From VRUE01 sp963706605 (lineage in GTDB: Bacteria > Actinomycetota > Thermoleophilia > Solirubrobacterales > 70-9): DNA of 64,000 bases. Shown in pieces: positions 1-7,964 of the stretch. The position numbers were made by a program, and so were the translations under genes. Below the pieces are notes generated by a model. It did not search any database. It saw only the letters and a program-made list of their open reading frames with translations, and was not told where the DNA came from. The stretch spans positions 1,550,001 to 1,614,000 of the forward strand of contig OY970165.1 in assembly GCA_963706605.1 (NCBI GenBank). The letters run 5' to 3'. How positions within the stretch are numbered: the first letter of the stretch is position 1; each line of letters opens with the position of its first letter.

Positions 1-61
1 AACCCAGCGCCGGCCGGACACCCCTACCCCACGACAGGACCCGCCCGTCTACGGCTCTCAT

Positions 62-91
62 CTGACATAACCGCCCTGCCGCTACTACGAT
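62..91 (+). promoter_or_regulatory. Putative leaderless promoter of glmU
   Basis: A -35-like CTGACA (62-67) and a -10-like TACGAT (86-91) are separated by 18 bp. The GTG start of glmU at 98 lies 6 nt after the -10, so the predicted transcript would begin at or within a base or two of the start codon. No Shine-Dalgarno sequence precedes the GTG. Nothing else is recognisable in the first 97 bases. Confidence 0.5.
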
Positions 92-97
92 CCCTGG

Positions 98-1489
98 GTG
101 AGTTCGCCTCTAGTCCTGGTCATGGCGGCGGGCGAGGGCACCCGCATGCGCTCGTCTCTGCCGAAGATGCTCCACCCCGTCTGCGGGCGGCCGATGGTCG
201 CCTGGCCGATCCTTGCCGCGCGGCAGGCCGGCGCCGGCCGCGTCGCCGCGATCGTCTCGCCCGGCCGCGACATCTCCGCCGGGTTTCCGGGTGAGGTCGA
301 GACCGTCATCCAGCCGCAGCCCGACGGAACCGGCGGCGCGGTACGCGCGGCGCTGCCGCTGATCGAGCAGGCCGAGGTCGTCCTCGTCCTCTCCGGCGAT
401 CACCCGTTGCTCTCCGCCGAGACGATCGCGGGCCTGCTCGAGACGCACGTCTCCTCCGCCGCTGCCGCGACGATGCTGACGATCGAGCTCGAGGACCCCG
501 GCTCCTACGGGCGGGTCGTGCGCGGCGCCGGGGGCGAGGTCGAGCGCGTGGTCGAGGCAAAAGCCGCCGGCGACGCCGATCCCGAGGAGCTGGCGATCCG
601 CGAGATCAACGCCGGCACCTACGCCTTCGACGCGGCGCCGCTCGCGACGGCCCTCGCCGGCCTCTCCAACGACAACGCCCAGGGCGAGTACTACCTGCCC
701 GACGTCTTCCCGGCGCTTCGCGAAGCCGGTCACTCCGTCTCCGCCCATCTCGCCGACGATTTCGCGGTGACGATGGGGGTCAACAACAGGGTCGATCTGG
801 CCGCGGTCGAGGAGGAGGCGCGCCGCCGCATTCTCGCCGCGCACATGCTGGCGGGCGTAACCGTCGTCGACCCCGGCACGACCTGGGTGGACGCGGGCGT
901 GAAGATCAGCGCCGACGCCCGGATCGAGCCCGGCACCAGCCTGCGCGGCGCCACCGAGGTCGGGGCTGGCTCGATCGTCGGGCCGCTGAGCACGCTGATC
1001 GACACCCGGCTGGGCGAGAACGTCGCCGTGCCGCACTCCTACCTGGTCGAGTGCGACGTCCTCGACGGCTGCAACGTCGGCCCCTTCGCCTACCTGCGCC
1101 CCGGCGCCCACTTGGAGCCCGGAGCCAAGGCCGGCACCTTCGTCGAGGTCAAGAACTCCCGCATCGGGGCCGGCGCCAAGGTTCCCCACCTGGCCTACGT
1201 CGGCGACGCCGAGGTCGGCGCCGGCAGCAATCTCGGCGCCGGCACGATCACCGCCAACTACGACGGTTTCCGCAAGCACCGCACGGTGATTGGCAAGGAC
1301 GTGCGCATCGGCGTTGACACGATGCTGATCGCCCCGGTACAAGTCGGGGACGCCGCCTACACTGGCGCCGGCGCGGTGATCAAGAAGGACGTCCCCGAGG
1401 GGGCGCTTGCTGTGAGCCAGAACGACCAGAGGAACATCGAGGGCTACGCGGAGGGCAAAGCCGCGCGGGCCGATGAGGAGGATTCGTGA
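98..1489 (+). CDS. glmU: Bifunctional UDP-N-acetylglucosamine pyrophosphorylase / glucosamine-1-phosphate N-acetyltransferase
   Basis: Makes UDP-GlcNAc for peptidoglycan by acetylating glucosamine-1-phosphate and then transferring UMP from UTP; cytoplasmic. The 463-aa product has the N-terminal nucleotidyltransferase signature LVMAAGEGTRMRSSLPKML at about residues 6-24. The C-terminal half (about 250-440) has the hexapeptide periodicity of a left-handed beta-helix acyltransferase, including the GAGTITANYDG stretch near 385-395 typical of GlmU. Length is normal. It starts with GTG at 98, apparently leaderless. Its end overlaps prs by 4 nt, so the two are translationally coupled, a conserved actinobacterial pairing. 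Confidence 0.97.
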   Translation: MSSPLVLVMAAGEGTRMRSSLPKMLHPVCGRPMVAWPILAARQAGAGRVAAIVSPGRDISAGFPGEVETVIQPQPDGTGGAVRAALPLIEQAEVVLVLSGDHPLLSAETIAGLLETHVSSAAAATMLTIELEDPGSYGRVVRGAGGEVERVVEAKAAGDADPEELAIREINAGTYAFDAAPLATALAGLSNDNAQGEYYLPDVFPALREAGHSVSAHLADDFAVTMGVNNRVDLAAVEEEARRRILAAHMLAGVTVVDPGTTWVDAGVKISADARIEPGTSLRGATEVGAGSIVGPLSTLIDTRLGENVAVPHSYLVECDVLDGCNVGPFAYLRPGAHLEPGAKAGTFVEVKNSRIGAGAKVPHLAYVGDAEVGAGSNLGAGTITANYDGFRKHRTVIGKDVRIGVDTMLIAPVQVGDAAYTGAGAVIKKDVPEGALAVSQNDQRNIEGYAEGKAARADEEDS

Positions 1490-2514
1490 GCACGATCGAG
1501 CAGCGTCCCGAGACGGCGCCCACCGCCATCCCGCACGACTACTCGAAGCGGATGATGGTCTTCGGTGGTCGCGGCTCGATGGAGCTGGCCGCCAAGGTCG
1601 CCGGCAAGCTCGACCTCGACCTCGGCCAGGTGACGCTGAAGACCTTCGCCAACGGCGAGGTCTACTGCCGCTACGAGGAGTCGATCCGCGGCGCCGACGT
1701 CTTCATTGTCCAGTCGACCTGCGCCAACGAGCAGAGCGAGATGACGCCGAACGACGCGCTGGTCGAGCTGTTGACGATGATCGACGCGGCGCAGGGTGCC
1801 TCCGCCCACCGGATCATCGCCGTGCTGCCCTGGTACGGCTACGCCCGCCAGGACAAGAAGTCGGCCCCGCGCGAGCCGATCTCCGCCCGCATCGTCGCCA
1901 AGTGCCTGGAGGGTGTCGGCACCGACCGCGTCCTCACCATGGACCTCCACGCCGGCCAGGTGCAGGGTTTCTTTCACATCCCGGTCGACCACATGACCGC
2001 GATGCCGATGCTGACCCAGTGGTTCGCCGACCAGGAACTGAGCGAGGAGCTGGTGATCGTCTCCCCGGACGCGGGCCGGGTCAAGACTGCGCGCAACTTC
2101 GCCCGCCGCATCGGCACCCACTGGGCGGTGATGGAGAAGGAGCGTCCCGCCCAGCAGGTGGCCGAGATCGGCTACGTCGTCGGCGACGTCAAGGGCAAGA
2201 CGGCGGTTCTGGTCGACGACATGATCGATACCGCCGGGACGCTCTGCGCCGCCGCCGAGACCGTGCTCGACGAGGGTGCGGCGCGGGTGATCGCCTGCGC
2301 CACGCACGGGGTCTTCTCCGGTCCCGCCTTCGAGCGGCTGGCGGACTCCTCGATCGAGCGGATCGTCGTCACCGACACGATCCCGCTGCGCCCCGGGGCG
2401 CCCGACAACATCGTCGTGCTCTCGACCGCCGGCACCTTCGCTGACTCGATCCGCCGCATCTTCACCGACGACTCGGTCTCCGAGATCTTCGCCGGTGAGA
2501 ATCAGCTGTTCTGA
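1486..2514 (+). CDS. prs: Ribose-phosphate pyrophosphokinase (PRPP synthetase)
   Basis: Transfers pyrophosphate from ATP to ribose-5-phosphate to give PRPP for nucleotide, histidine and tryptophan synthesis. The 342-aa product shows the ATP-loop region FANGEVYCRYEESIRG near residues 46-61, the VSPDAGRVKTARNFA segment near 200, and the PRPP-binding loop AVLVDDMIDTAGTL near 240-253. The GTG start overlaps the glmU stop and is preceded by a GAGGAG Shine-Dalgarno. The TGA stop shares one base with the ATG of the next gene. The N-terminal extension before KRMMVFGGRGS (about 15 residues) is slightly longer than in many homologues. Confidence 0.97.
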   Translation: MSTIEQRPETAPTAIPHDYSKRMMVFGGRGSMELAAKVAGKLDLDLGQVTLKTFANGEVYCRYEESIRGADVFIVQSTCANEQSEMTPNDALVELLTMIDAAQGASAHRIIAVLPWYGYARQDKKSAPREPISARIVAKCLEGVGTDRVLTMDLHAGQVQGFFHIPVDHMTAMPMLTQWFADQELSEELVIVSPDAGRVKTARNFARRIGTHWAVMEKERPAQQVAEIGYVVGDVKGKTAVLVDDMIDTAGTLCAAAETVLDEGAARVIACATHGVFSGPAFERLADSSIERIVVTDTIPLRPGAPDNIVVLSTAGTFADSIRRIFTDDSVSEIFAGENQLF

Positions 2515-3260
2515 TGCCGGAGGGTCTACGCCTGGTCGGCCACAAGGGCGCCGACCTGATCGCCCCCGGCAACACGCCGCAGAGCTTCGCCGCCGCGGTC
2601 GAGGCGGGGGTCGACACGATCGAGATCGACGTGCTCTGGACCCGCGAGGGGCACCCTCGGATCGCCGCCGCCGAGCGCAAGCCGCTGGTCGTCGCCCATG
2701 ACTGGCACGACGCGGAGCGGCGGACGCCGCTGACGCTCGCCGACGCGCTTGACGCTTTCCTGGAGCCGCCGCTGGACGGGGTGGAGATCGACCTCGACGT
2801 CAAGCTGCCTGGCAGGGAGGAGGAGATCGTCGCCGCGGTCCGGGAGCGGGGGCTGTTGGAGCGGACGATGATCTCGACGATGGAGCTCTCCACCCTGGCC
2901 CGGATCCGCGAGCTCGAGCCGGAGCTGCGGCGTGGCTGGACCTATCCCAAAGTGACGAAGGACTGGGCCTCGAAGCGCTGGGCGAAGGCGCCGATGCTGG
3001 CGGCCATGGTCTGGATGCGGGAACGACTGCCCGGCCTCGCCGCTCGCGAGCTGCCCAGGATGGGGGTGTACGCGATGTGGGTCTACCACCCGATCATCAG
3101 TCGCCGCCTCGCCCGCATCACCGACCTCGCCGGGGTCGAGCTGATCGCCTGGACGGTCGACGACCCACGCCGCATGGACAAGCTCGTGGCCGCCGGCGTC
3201 AACGGCATCTGCTCGAACGACCCACGCCTCTTCGCCCAATTGAGCGCTCCAGCCACCTAA
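2514..3260 (+). CDS. Glycerophosphodiester phosphodiesterase family protein
   Basis: Expected to hydrolyse glycerophosphodiesters to glycerol-3-phosphate and an alcohol. The 248-aa product has the GDPD hallmarks: GHKGADLIAPGNTPQSF near residue 9 (active-site HRG-type motif changed to HKG, followed by the ENT-like GNT), EIDVLW near 37 and VVAHDW near 59. The late segment IAWTVDDPRRMDKLVAAGVN near 215 is the usual W-T-V-(N/D) end of the TIM barrel. ATG overlaps the prs stop (TGATG), giving a three-gene operon. No signal peptide, so cytoplasmic. The HKG variant makes the exact substrate uncertain. Confidence 0.88.
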   Translation: MPEGLRLVGHKGADLIAPGNTPQSFAAAVEAGVDTIEIDVLWTREGHPRIAAAERKPLVVAHDWHDAERRTPLTLADALDAFLEPPLDGVEIDLDVKLPGREEEIVAAVRERGLLERTMISTMELSTLARIRELEPELRRGWTYPKVTKDWASKRWAKAPMLAAMVWMRERLPGLAARELPRMGVYAMWVYHPIISRRLARITDLAGVELIAWTVDDPRRMDKLVAAGVNGICSNDPRLFAQLSAPAT

Positions 3261-3273
3261 CTTCATCATCTGC

Positions 3274-3320
3274 TTCCGGTGCGCTTTATGCCATTCATGC
3301 CTACATAAAGCGCACCGGGA
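3274..3320. repeat. Hairpin repeat, downstream copy (relic of an AbiEi-like gene start)
   Basis: Perfect 15-bp arms CCGGTGCGCTTTATG (3276-3290) and its complement (3304-3318) flank a 13-nt loop. Read on the minus strand the loop holds an ATG followed by MNGIKRTGSR and a stop. This closely matches the MSGTKRTGNQ start of the gene upstream on that strand (3327-4259). The copy is therefore a near-duplicate (about 47 bp) of that gene's 5' end lying just after its stop codon. Confidence 0.85.
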
Positions 3321-3326
3321 CGAGAT

Positions 3327-4259
3327 TCAAGGTGCGCCGAGCATTCGGGTGATGCGATCGACGACCGCAGATGGTTCGTCTTCGATCTGCTTCCAGGTGA
3401 CTCGCGCAGTGCGGTAGCCAGCGGCGGTCAGCATCTGGTCACGCCAGCGATCGCGCTGAAAAGCGGCCGCGGTCCCATGCGTCTGCTCGCCGTCCGTTTC
3501 GATCACCAGCCGGCGCTCCGCCCAGAGCAGGTCGACCTCGAGACGATGGCCGTCGACCCGCAGTTCGACATTGCATCGAGGGCGTGGCAGGCCAGCGTCA
3601 ACGAGGGCGGGAAAGACCCGTGCCTCCAGGAGGCTGCGCAACTTCGGCTGCGGTTTGTCCGCGCTGCGCCAAGTGGCGAGGATTGAGCGAAGCCTTGGAG
3701 CGCCGCGCCTGCGCCCGCGGGCAAGCGCGAGGTCCACCTTCCCGACGTCGAGCAAGCGGAGGACCGCGGCTTGCTCCACTAGTCGCCGCAGCGATTTCCA
3801 TCCCAGCCGTCCCGCCATGTCGACCAGTGTGCGAGCGGGAGTCGTACAGGGAATCCCCTCTCGGATTTCGATCTCGTCTGAGGTTGGGAAGAGCACGCGG
3901 TGCCAGCGGATGTCCATGATCTTGCGACCCGACCAGTCCGGGGGGATGACGTCGATTGGAATTGCCCGCTTGTCCCATAGTCCGATCAGCTCGGCTGCGC
4001 TGCCGTGAGAGAGAACCGTTCCCTCGCCGCAGGCGAGCACCGCGCCGAGCATGCGCCCTTGTCTGCTGATCGCGCGGTGACCGACCATGAACGTTTCGCG
4101 AAAAAAAGGATGCAGATATCCGCTGGCCACCCTGGCCGTTATCGCGCTGTCCCCTAATCCGAGCGCGCGCAACTGGCGTCGCGCGACGACCCCATGCTGC
4201 CGCTCCGCCAGTGCTGCAATCGCGTGGTTCTGGTTTCCGGTGCGCTTTGTGCCGCTCAT
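3327..4259 (-). CDS. AbiEi-type winged-helix / DUF559 (Vsr-like nuclease fold) protein
   Basis: 310 aa. The N-terminus (about 8-60; ALAERQHGVVARRQLRALGL) matches the AbiEi/type IV antitoxin winged-helix pattern. The middle has the usual RTLVDMAG segment near 142. The C-terminal 100 residues look like the DUF559 Vsr-like fold: RLEVDLLWAERRLVIETDGEQTHG near 235-258, with D and E-T-D as candidate metal ligands. Such solitary proteins are common in Actinobacteria and their function is unsettled; no AbiEii-type partner is adjacent. The start codon sits in the loop of a 15-bp hairpin and a near copy of that hairpin follows the stop. Antitoxin, regulator or selfish nuclease are all possible. Confidence 0.75.
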   Translation of the reverse strand: MSGTKRTGNQNHAIAALAERQHGVVARRQLRALGLGDSAITARVASGYLHPFFRETFMVGHRAISRQGRMLGAVLACGEGTVLSHGSAAELIGLWDKRAIPIDVIPPDWSGRKIMDIRWHRVLFPTSDEIEIREGIPCTTPARTLVDMAGRLGWKSLRRLVEQAAVLRLLDVGKVDLALARGRRRGAPRLRSILATWRSADKPQPKLRSLLEARVFPALVDAGLPRPRCNVELRVDGHRLEVDLLWAERRLVIETDGEQTHGTAAAFQRDRWRDQMLTAAGYRTARVTWKQIEDEPSAVVDRITRMLGAP

Positions 4260-4281
4260 ACGGACATAAAGCGCACCGGAG
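4235..4281. repeat. Hairpin repeat, start-codon copy
   Basis: Left arm CCGGTGCGCTTTGTG (4237-4251) and right arm CATAAAGCGCACCGG (4265-4279) pair with one mismatch, plus an extra T-A pair outside (4236/4280). The 13-nt loop contains the ATG (4257-4259, minus strand) of the AbiEi/DUF559 gene. It is about 87% identical to the 3274-3320 copy and in the same orientation. It could be an operator for a dimeric winged-helix protein, an mRNA hairpin around the start codon, or a recombination substrate. Confidence 0.85.
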
Positions 4282-4311
4282 CTGATTTTCGCCCCCCGGG
4301 AGGCGTGAGGG

Positions 4312-5169
4312 CTAGACCGTGCCCGGCGTCGCCGTCGGCGGCGCGTTGCGGCCCTTGCGGGGCTTGACCGCGGAGTCGAGCTCCTCCGGCGTGAAGCCGC
4401 CCATCGCCTCGCCTTCGAGGGCGTAGCGGTAGAGGGCGACGCCGAAGATTCCGCTCAGCGCCTTGTTGACGAGCAGGGCAATCGCCATCCCGATCACGCC
4501 GAGCACGAGCAGCAGCGCGCCGGCGAAGCCGGCGGAGGTCCAGATCATGAACCCGATCGCGATCAGCGCCGCGCTTGGCAGCACGCCGAAGAGGAAGACG
4601 GCGCCGCCGATCGCGAGGTTGCCGGTGACCTGCTGGCCCCAGCGCGATCTGAACAGACTTGCGGAGCGTTTCAGGGTTTCGATCGGCCCGGTGCCCTCGA
4701 GCGCGATCACCGGCGCCGCGAGGAAGGTGATCAACGACCATCCCACGGCCAGCAGGCGGCTGACGATCTGTCCCACGGCACCCTGGTTCTCCAAGGCGCT
4801 GAGGATCAAGCCGACGATGGTCGAGATCGCCGCCCAGCCGGCGATTTGCGAGAAGCGGCTGCGCGCCACGACGAGCCCGTCGCTCACCGTCGCCTCGCGG
4901 CCGTGGAAGATCATGTCGGCGGCGGCGGCGAGGCCGACGCTGAAGTAGAAGCCGATCACGGCCAGCAGGTAGAAGCCGATCACCGCAAGCGGCCCCCCGA
5001 AAGCGACCTTGCCGTCGTCGATCAGGTAGAGGCCGGGGCCGACCACGATCACCGCGCAGACGATCGTCGCCGCCGCGCCGTAGAGCGGGAACCGCATCAG
5101 CGAGGGGTGCTCGCGCAGCAGGCTCCAGCTTTTCTTCGTCAACGCCCAGCCACGCCGAATCCTGCTCAT
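4312..5169 (-). CDS. DUF6159-like multi-pass membrane protein
   Basis: 285 aa starting at ATG 5169, preceded by a clear AAGGAGA Shine-Dalgarno. The start overlaps the stop of the upstream ABC1-kinase gene (ATGA), so they are coupled. After a basic N-terminus (RRGWALTKKSWSLLREHPSL) there are about six hydrophobic segments and a short basic tail (VKPRKGRNAPP). The pattern resembles the DUF6159 family of unknown function. A 762-residue open frame joins this protein to the first part of the ABC1 kinase, but only through a low-complexity stretch created by a frameshift. Confidence 0.75.
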   Translation of the reverse strand: MSRIRRGWALTKKSWSLLREHPSLMRFPLYGAAATIVCAVIVVGPGLYLIDDGKVAFGGPLAVIGFYLLAVIGFYFSVGLAAAADMIFHGREATVSDGLVVARSRFSQIAGWAAISTIVGLILSALENQGAVGQIVSRLLAVGWSLITFLAAPVIALEGTGPIETLKRSASLFRSRWGQQVTGNLAIGGAVFLFGVLPSAALIAIGFMIWTSAGFAGALLLVLGVIGMAIALLVNKALSGIFGVALYRYALEGEAMGGFTPEELDSAVKPRKGRNAPPTATPGTV

Positions 5170-6600
5170 TGCTGATCTCCTTCCAGGGATCGCTCGACAA
5201 TCGGGGTCTGCATCACGCCTCTTCCCTCGAAGTACTCCCACTCCTGCTCGCCGAGCTCGGTTGCAGGGGGATCTGCGTAGATCCACTCGCGCATGATCCG
5301 GTGCCAGTTGCGCTTGGCGCGGAGCTGGCCGAGCACCGCGACGACGCCGATTTCCATCCGCCGCCCCATCAGCTCGTCGGCTGGCATCGACTCGCGCCGC
5401 ATCAGGTCGTAGTACCTCGGAGCGGGGGTCGTTGGTCGACTCGATGATCTTCATCACCCGTCGCGCGCTGATCTCGATCTCCCGGTCCTCCACGAACCAG
5501 CCACTGACCGCCATCATGTGCTCCATCAGCCGTTCGGCGTCGAGCTTCGAGGGGTTCTTGATGAAGCCGAGCTCGTGCAGGGCGCTGCGGAAGCGCTCCG
5601 GGTCGTTGTGGAAGGCGGCGTCGATCACCCGCTGCTCGAGCACGATCTGCTCGTGGTCGAGCTTTTTCGTCATGCCGAAGTCGAGGAAGGCGACCCGCCC
5701 GTCCTTCATCAGGATGTAGTTGCCCGGGTGGGGGTCGGCGTTGAAGTGCTGCAGGTGGTAGATCGAGCCGAAGCTGCCGCGGAAGATGATCTCGCCGAAG
5801 CGGCTGCGCTCCTCGTGCGGCAGTTTCTTGATCTGCTCGAAGTCGAGGCCCTCGACCAGCTCGGTGACGAGCACGCGGCGACGGGAGAGGCGCGTGATCA
5901 CTTCCGGTACGTAGATGAAGGGGTGGTCGCGGTAGGCGCGGGAGAAGGTGCGCTGGTTCTGCGCCTCGTACTCGTAGTCGAGCTCCTCCATCACCCGCTC
6001 GCGCAGCTCCTGCGCGATCGCCTTGGCGTCGAGGCCCGGCGCCAGGGCGCGGGCGAGGCGGACCACGGTGCCGGCGTTGCGCAGATCCGCGTCGAGCGCC
6101 TCGGCAATGCCCGGGTACTGGATCTTGACCGCGACGCGGCGGCCGTCGAGCAGCTCGGCGCGGTGCACCTGGCCGATCGAGGCCGCGGCGAAGGCCTCCT
6201 GCTCGAACTCCGCGAACAGCTCCGAGAGTGGTTCGCCGTCGTACTCCTCCGCGAGCACCTTCTCGACTTTCTCCCATGGCATCGGCGGCGCCGAGGTGCG
6301 CAGCTTCGAGAGCTGCTCTTGGTAGATCTCGCGGTACTCGTCGGGGATGAACTCGGTGTCGATGAAAGAGGCGAACTGGCCCAGCTTCATCGCCGCGCCC
6401 TTCATCTGGCCGAGCGCCCCGACCATCTTCATCGCGGTCTCCATATGGCGCTGCTCCAACTTGGCCTTGCTCTCCTCCTCGGAGCGGGCGACGTTGGTGG
6501 CTTTGGTGCCGGCATAGCGGGCGCCCTGCACGCCGACGATCGAGCCCAGCTTGGCCGAGCGGCGTATCCGTCCCTTGGGGATCTTTGCGTCGTCGGCCAT
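5166..6600 (-). CDS. ABC1/UbiB-family atypical kinase, with apparent 1-nt frameshift
   Basis: About 478 aa if restored. The first 390 residues contain the ABC1 hallmarks: KMVGALGQMKGAAMKLGQF (KxGQ) near 58-76, AAASIGQVHRAEL near 138-150, AVKIQYPG near 156, HADPHPGN-like NADPHPGN near 290 and AFLDFG near 305. After ESTNDPRS (about 5430) the frame runs into unrelated sequence, while the expected continuation YYDLMRRESMPADELMGRR is in the next frame and ends at 5166. One extra base, for instance in the run of five G at 5424-5428, would explain it. UbiB-type proteins act in quinone/lipid metabolism at the membrane. A -10-like CAGTCT lies 6 nt before the ATG (minus strand). Confidence 0.85.
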
Positions 6601-6656
6601 GGGCGAAGACTGCCACAGGTTCCGTTTTTCGCTCTTTCTCTATTCTCTTCCGTCCG

Positions 6657-7352
6657 ATGGTCAGTGGACGCGAAAAGCTGAAGGCGGCTCCCCGCGCGGA
6701 GTTTGGCTCCCGCAGCTCCCGCCGCCTGCGCGGCGAGGGCCTGGTGCCCGGCGTCGTCTACGCCGGTGGCGCAGAGGCGCGCTCCTTCCAGGTGGCCGAA
6801 CGCGACGTCCGCAACGTGCTCGCCGGCGGCCAGGCGCTGTTCGACCTCGAGGTCGAGGGCTCGAAGGCGGTTCCGGTCGTGGTCAAGGAGCAGCAGCTGC
6901 ACCCGGTGCGCGGCAACCTCCAGCACATCGACTTGCAGGAAGTGAAGCTCGACGAGGCGATCCAGGCCGAGGTTGCGATCGAGCTCGAGGGCGTCGAGGT
7001 GGCGCCCGGCGTCAAGGAGGGCGGCGTGCTCGAGCACGTCACCCGCGAGATCACCGTGGAAGCGCTGCCGACCGATATTCCGGAGCGGCTGATCGCCGAC
7101 GTATCCGAGATGCAGATCAACGACACCGTGCAGCTCTCCTCGATCGCCGCGCCGGAGGGTGTCAAGTTTGCCGCCGATGATCCCGACGAGATCACGATCG
7201 CGACCCTTTCGCCACCGCGCGTCGAAGAAGAGCCGGAGACCACCGTCGAGGAGGAGACCGAGCTGGTCGGCGAGGAGGGCGAGGCCCCTGCCGCCGAAGA
7301 GGGTGGCGAGGAGTCTGGCGGCGGCGAGTCGGGCGACTCCGGCGGGGATTAG
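6657..7352 (+). CDS. rplY: 50S ribosomal protein L25 / general stress protein CTC
   Basis: Binds 5S rRNA in the large subunit. The 231-aa long-form (CTC) version has the L25 domain at residues 1-95 (ending HIDLQEVKLDE), the TL5-type beta domain to about 185, and an acidic tail rich in EE and GG (EEEPETTVEEETE onward). ATG 6657 is chosen because VSGREKLKAAPR is the usual L25 beginning and a -10-like TATTCT (6641-6646) lies just upstream; the open frame extends further but would include the promoter. The gene diverges from the ABC1-kinase gene and is followed 6 nt later by pth. Confidence 0.93.
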   Translation: MVSGREKLKAAPRAEFGSRSSRRLRGEGLVPGVVYAGGAEARSFQVAERDVRNVLAGGQALFDLEVEGSKAVPVVVKEQQLHPVRGNLQHIDLQEVKLDEAIQAEVAIELEGVEVAPGVKEGGVLEHVTREITVEALPTDIPERLIADVSEMQINDTVQLSSIAAPEGVKFAADDPDEITIATLSPPRVEEEPETTVEEETELVGEEGEAPAAEEGGEESGGGESGDSGGD

Positions 7353-7358
7353 TCCCCG

Positions 7359-7964
7359 CTGTCGATCTTCCGCCGCCGTGCGGGTCGCGGCGAGGCCGAG
7401 CAGGGCGACCGCATCCTGATCGTCGGGCTCGGCAATCCCGGCCAGGAGCACGCGGGCACCCGCCACAACATCGGCTTCGAGGTGGGTGCAGAGCTGTCGC
7501 GCCGTTGGGGGTTGCCACGGGCCAAGAAGCGCTTCGGCGGTCTGCTCGCCGAAGGGCGGACCGGACCGGGCGGGCCGCGGGTCGCGGTCCTGCTGCCGCA
7601 GACCTACATGAACGCCTCCGGTGACGCGGCCGGGCCGGCGCGTGGCTCACTCAAGGTCCCGCTGGACCGGGTGGTGGCCCTGCACGACGAGATCGACCTC
7701 CCGTTCGGCGAGGTGCAGAGCCGCCTGGGGGGTGGCCTTGCCGGCCACAACGGCCTCAAGAGCCTCAAGCGGGGCTTCGGCGAGGCCGAGTTCTGGCGGG
7801 TCAGGGTCGGTGTTGGGCGGCCCGACTCGACCGACCCCGAGATCGTCTCCGCCTACGTGCTCGGCCGCTTTCGCGAGCCCCGTTCAGAGGTCGAGACGCT
7901 CATCGGCCGGGCCGCCGACGAGACCGAGCGGCTGGTCGAGCAGTTAGGTTTCCGGCGACGATGA
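7359..7964 (+). CDS. pth: Peptidyl-tRNA hydrolase, probable CTG start
   Basis: Releases tRNA from drop-off peptidyl-tRNA. Pth motifs are complete: LIVGLGNPGQEHAGTRHNIG (catalytic His in HNIG), LLPQTYMNASG, ALHDEIDLPFGE (catalytic Asp) and GLAGHNGLKSL. The first GTG in frame (7482) lies after GLGNP and HNIG, so it cannot be the true start. The frame is open only from 7353, just after the L25 stop, and contains no ATG, GTG or TTG before the motifs. CTG at 7359 (SIFRRRAGRGEAEQGDR then ILIVGLGNP) is the most plausible start, giving 201 aa; re-initiation from L25 is likely. A sequence error is the alternative. Confidence 0.88.
   Translation: MSIFRRRAGRGEAEQGDRILIVGLGNPGQEHAGTRHNIGFEVGAELSRRWGLPRAKKRFGGLLAEGRTGPGGPRVAVLLPQTYMNASGDAAGPARGSLKVPLDRVVALHDEIDLPFGEVQSRLGGGLAGHNGLKSLKRGFGEAEFWRVRVGVGRPDSTDPEIVSAYVLGRFREPRSEVETLIGRAADETERLVEQLGFRRR

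Noticed and set aside
4312..6600. A 762-residue fusion of ABC1 kinase and membrane protein
   Set aside because: The joining part is unnatural, the true kinase end is found in another frame, and the membrane-protein gene has its own ribosome binding site and ATG.
7482..7964. Peptidyl-tRNA hydrolase starting at GTG 7482
   Set aside because: It would lack the GLGNP and catalytic HNIG segments, which are present in frame just upstream.
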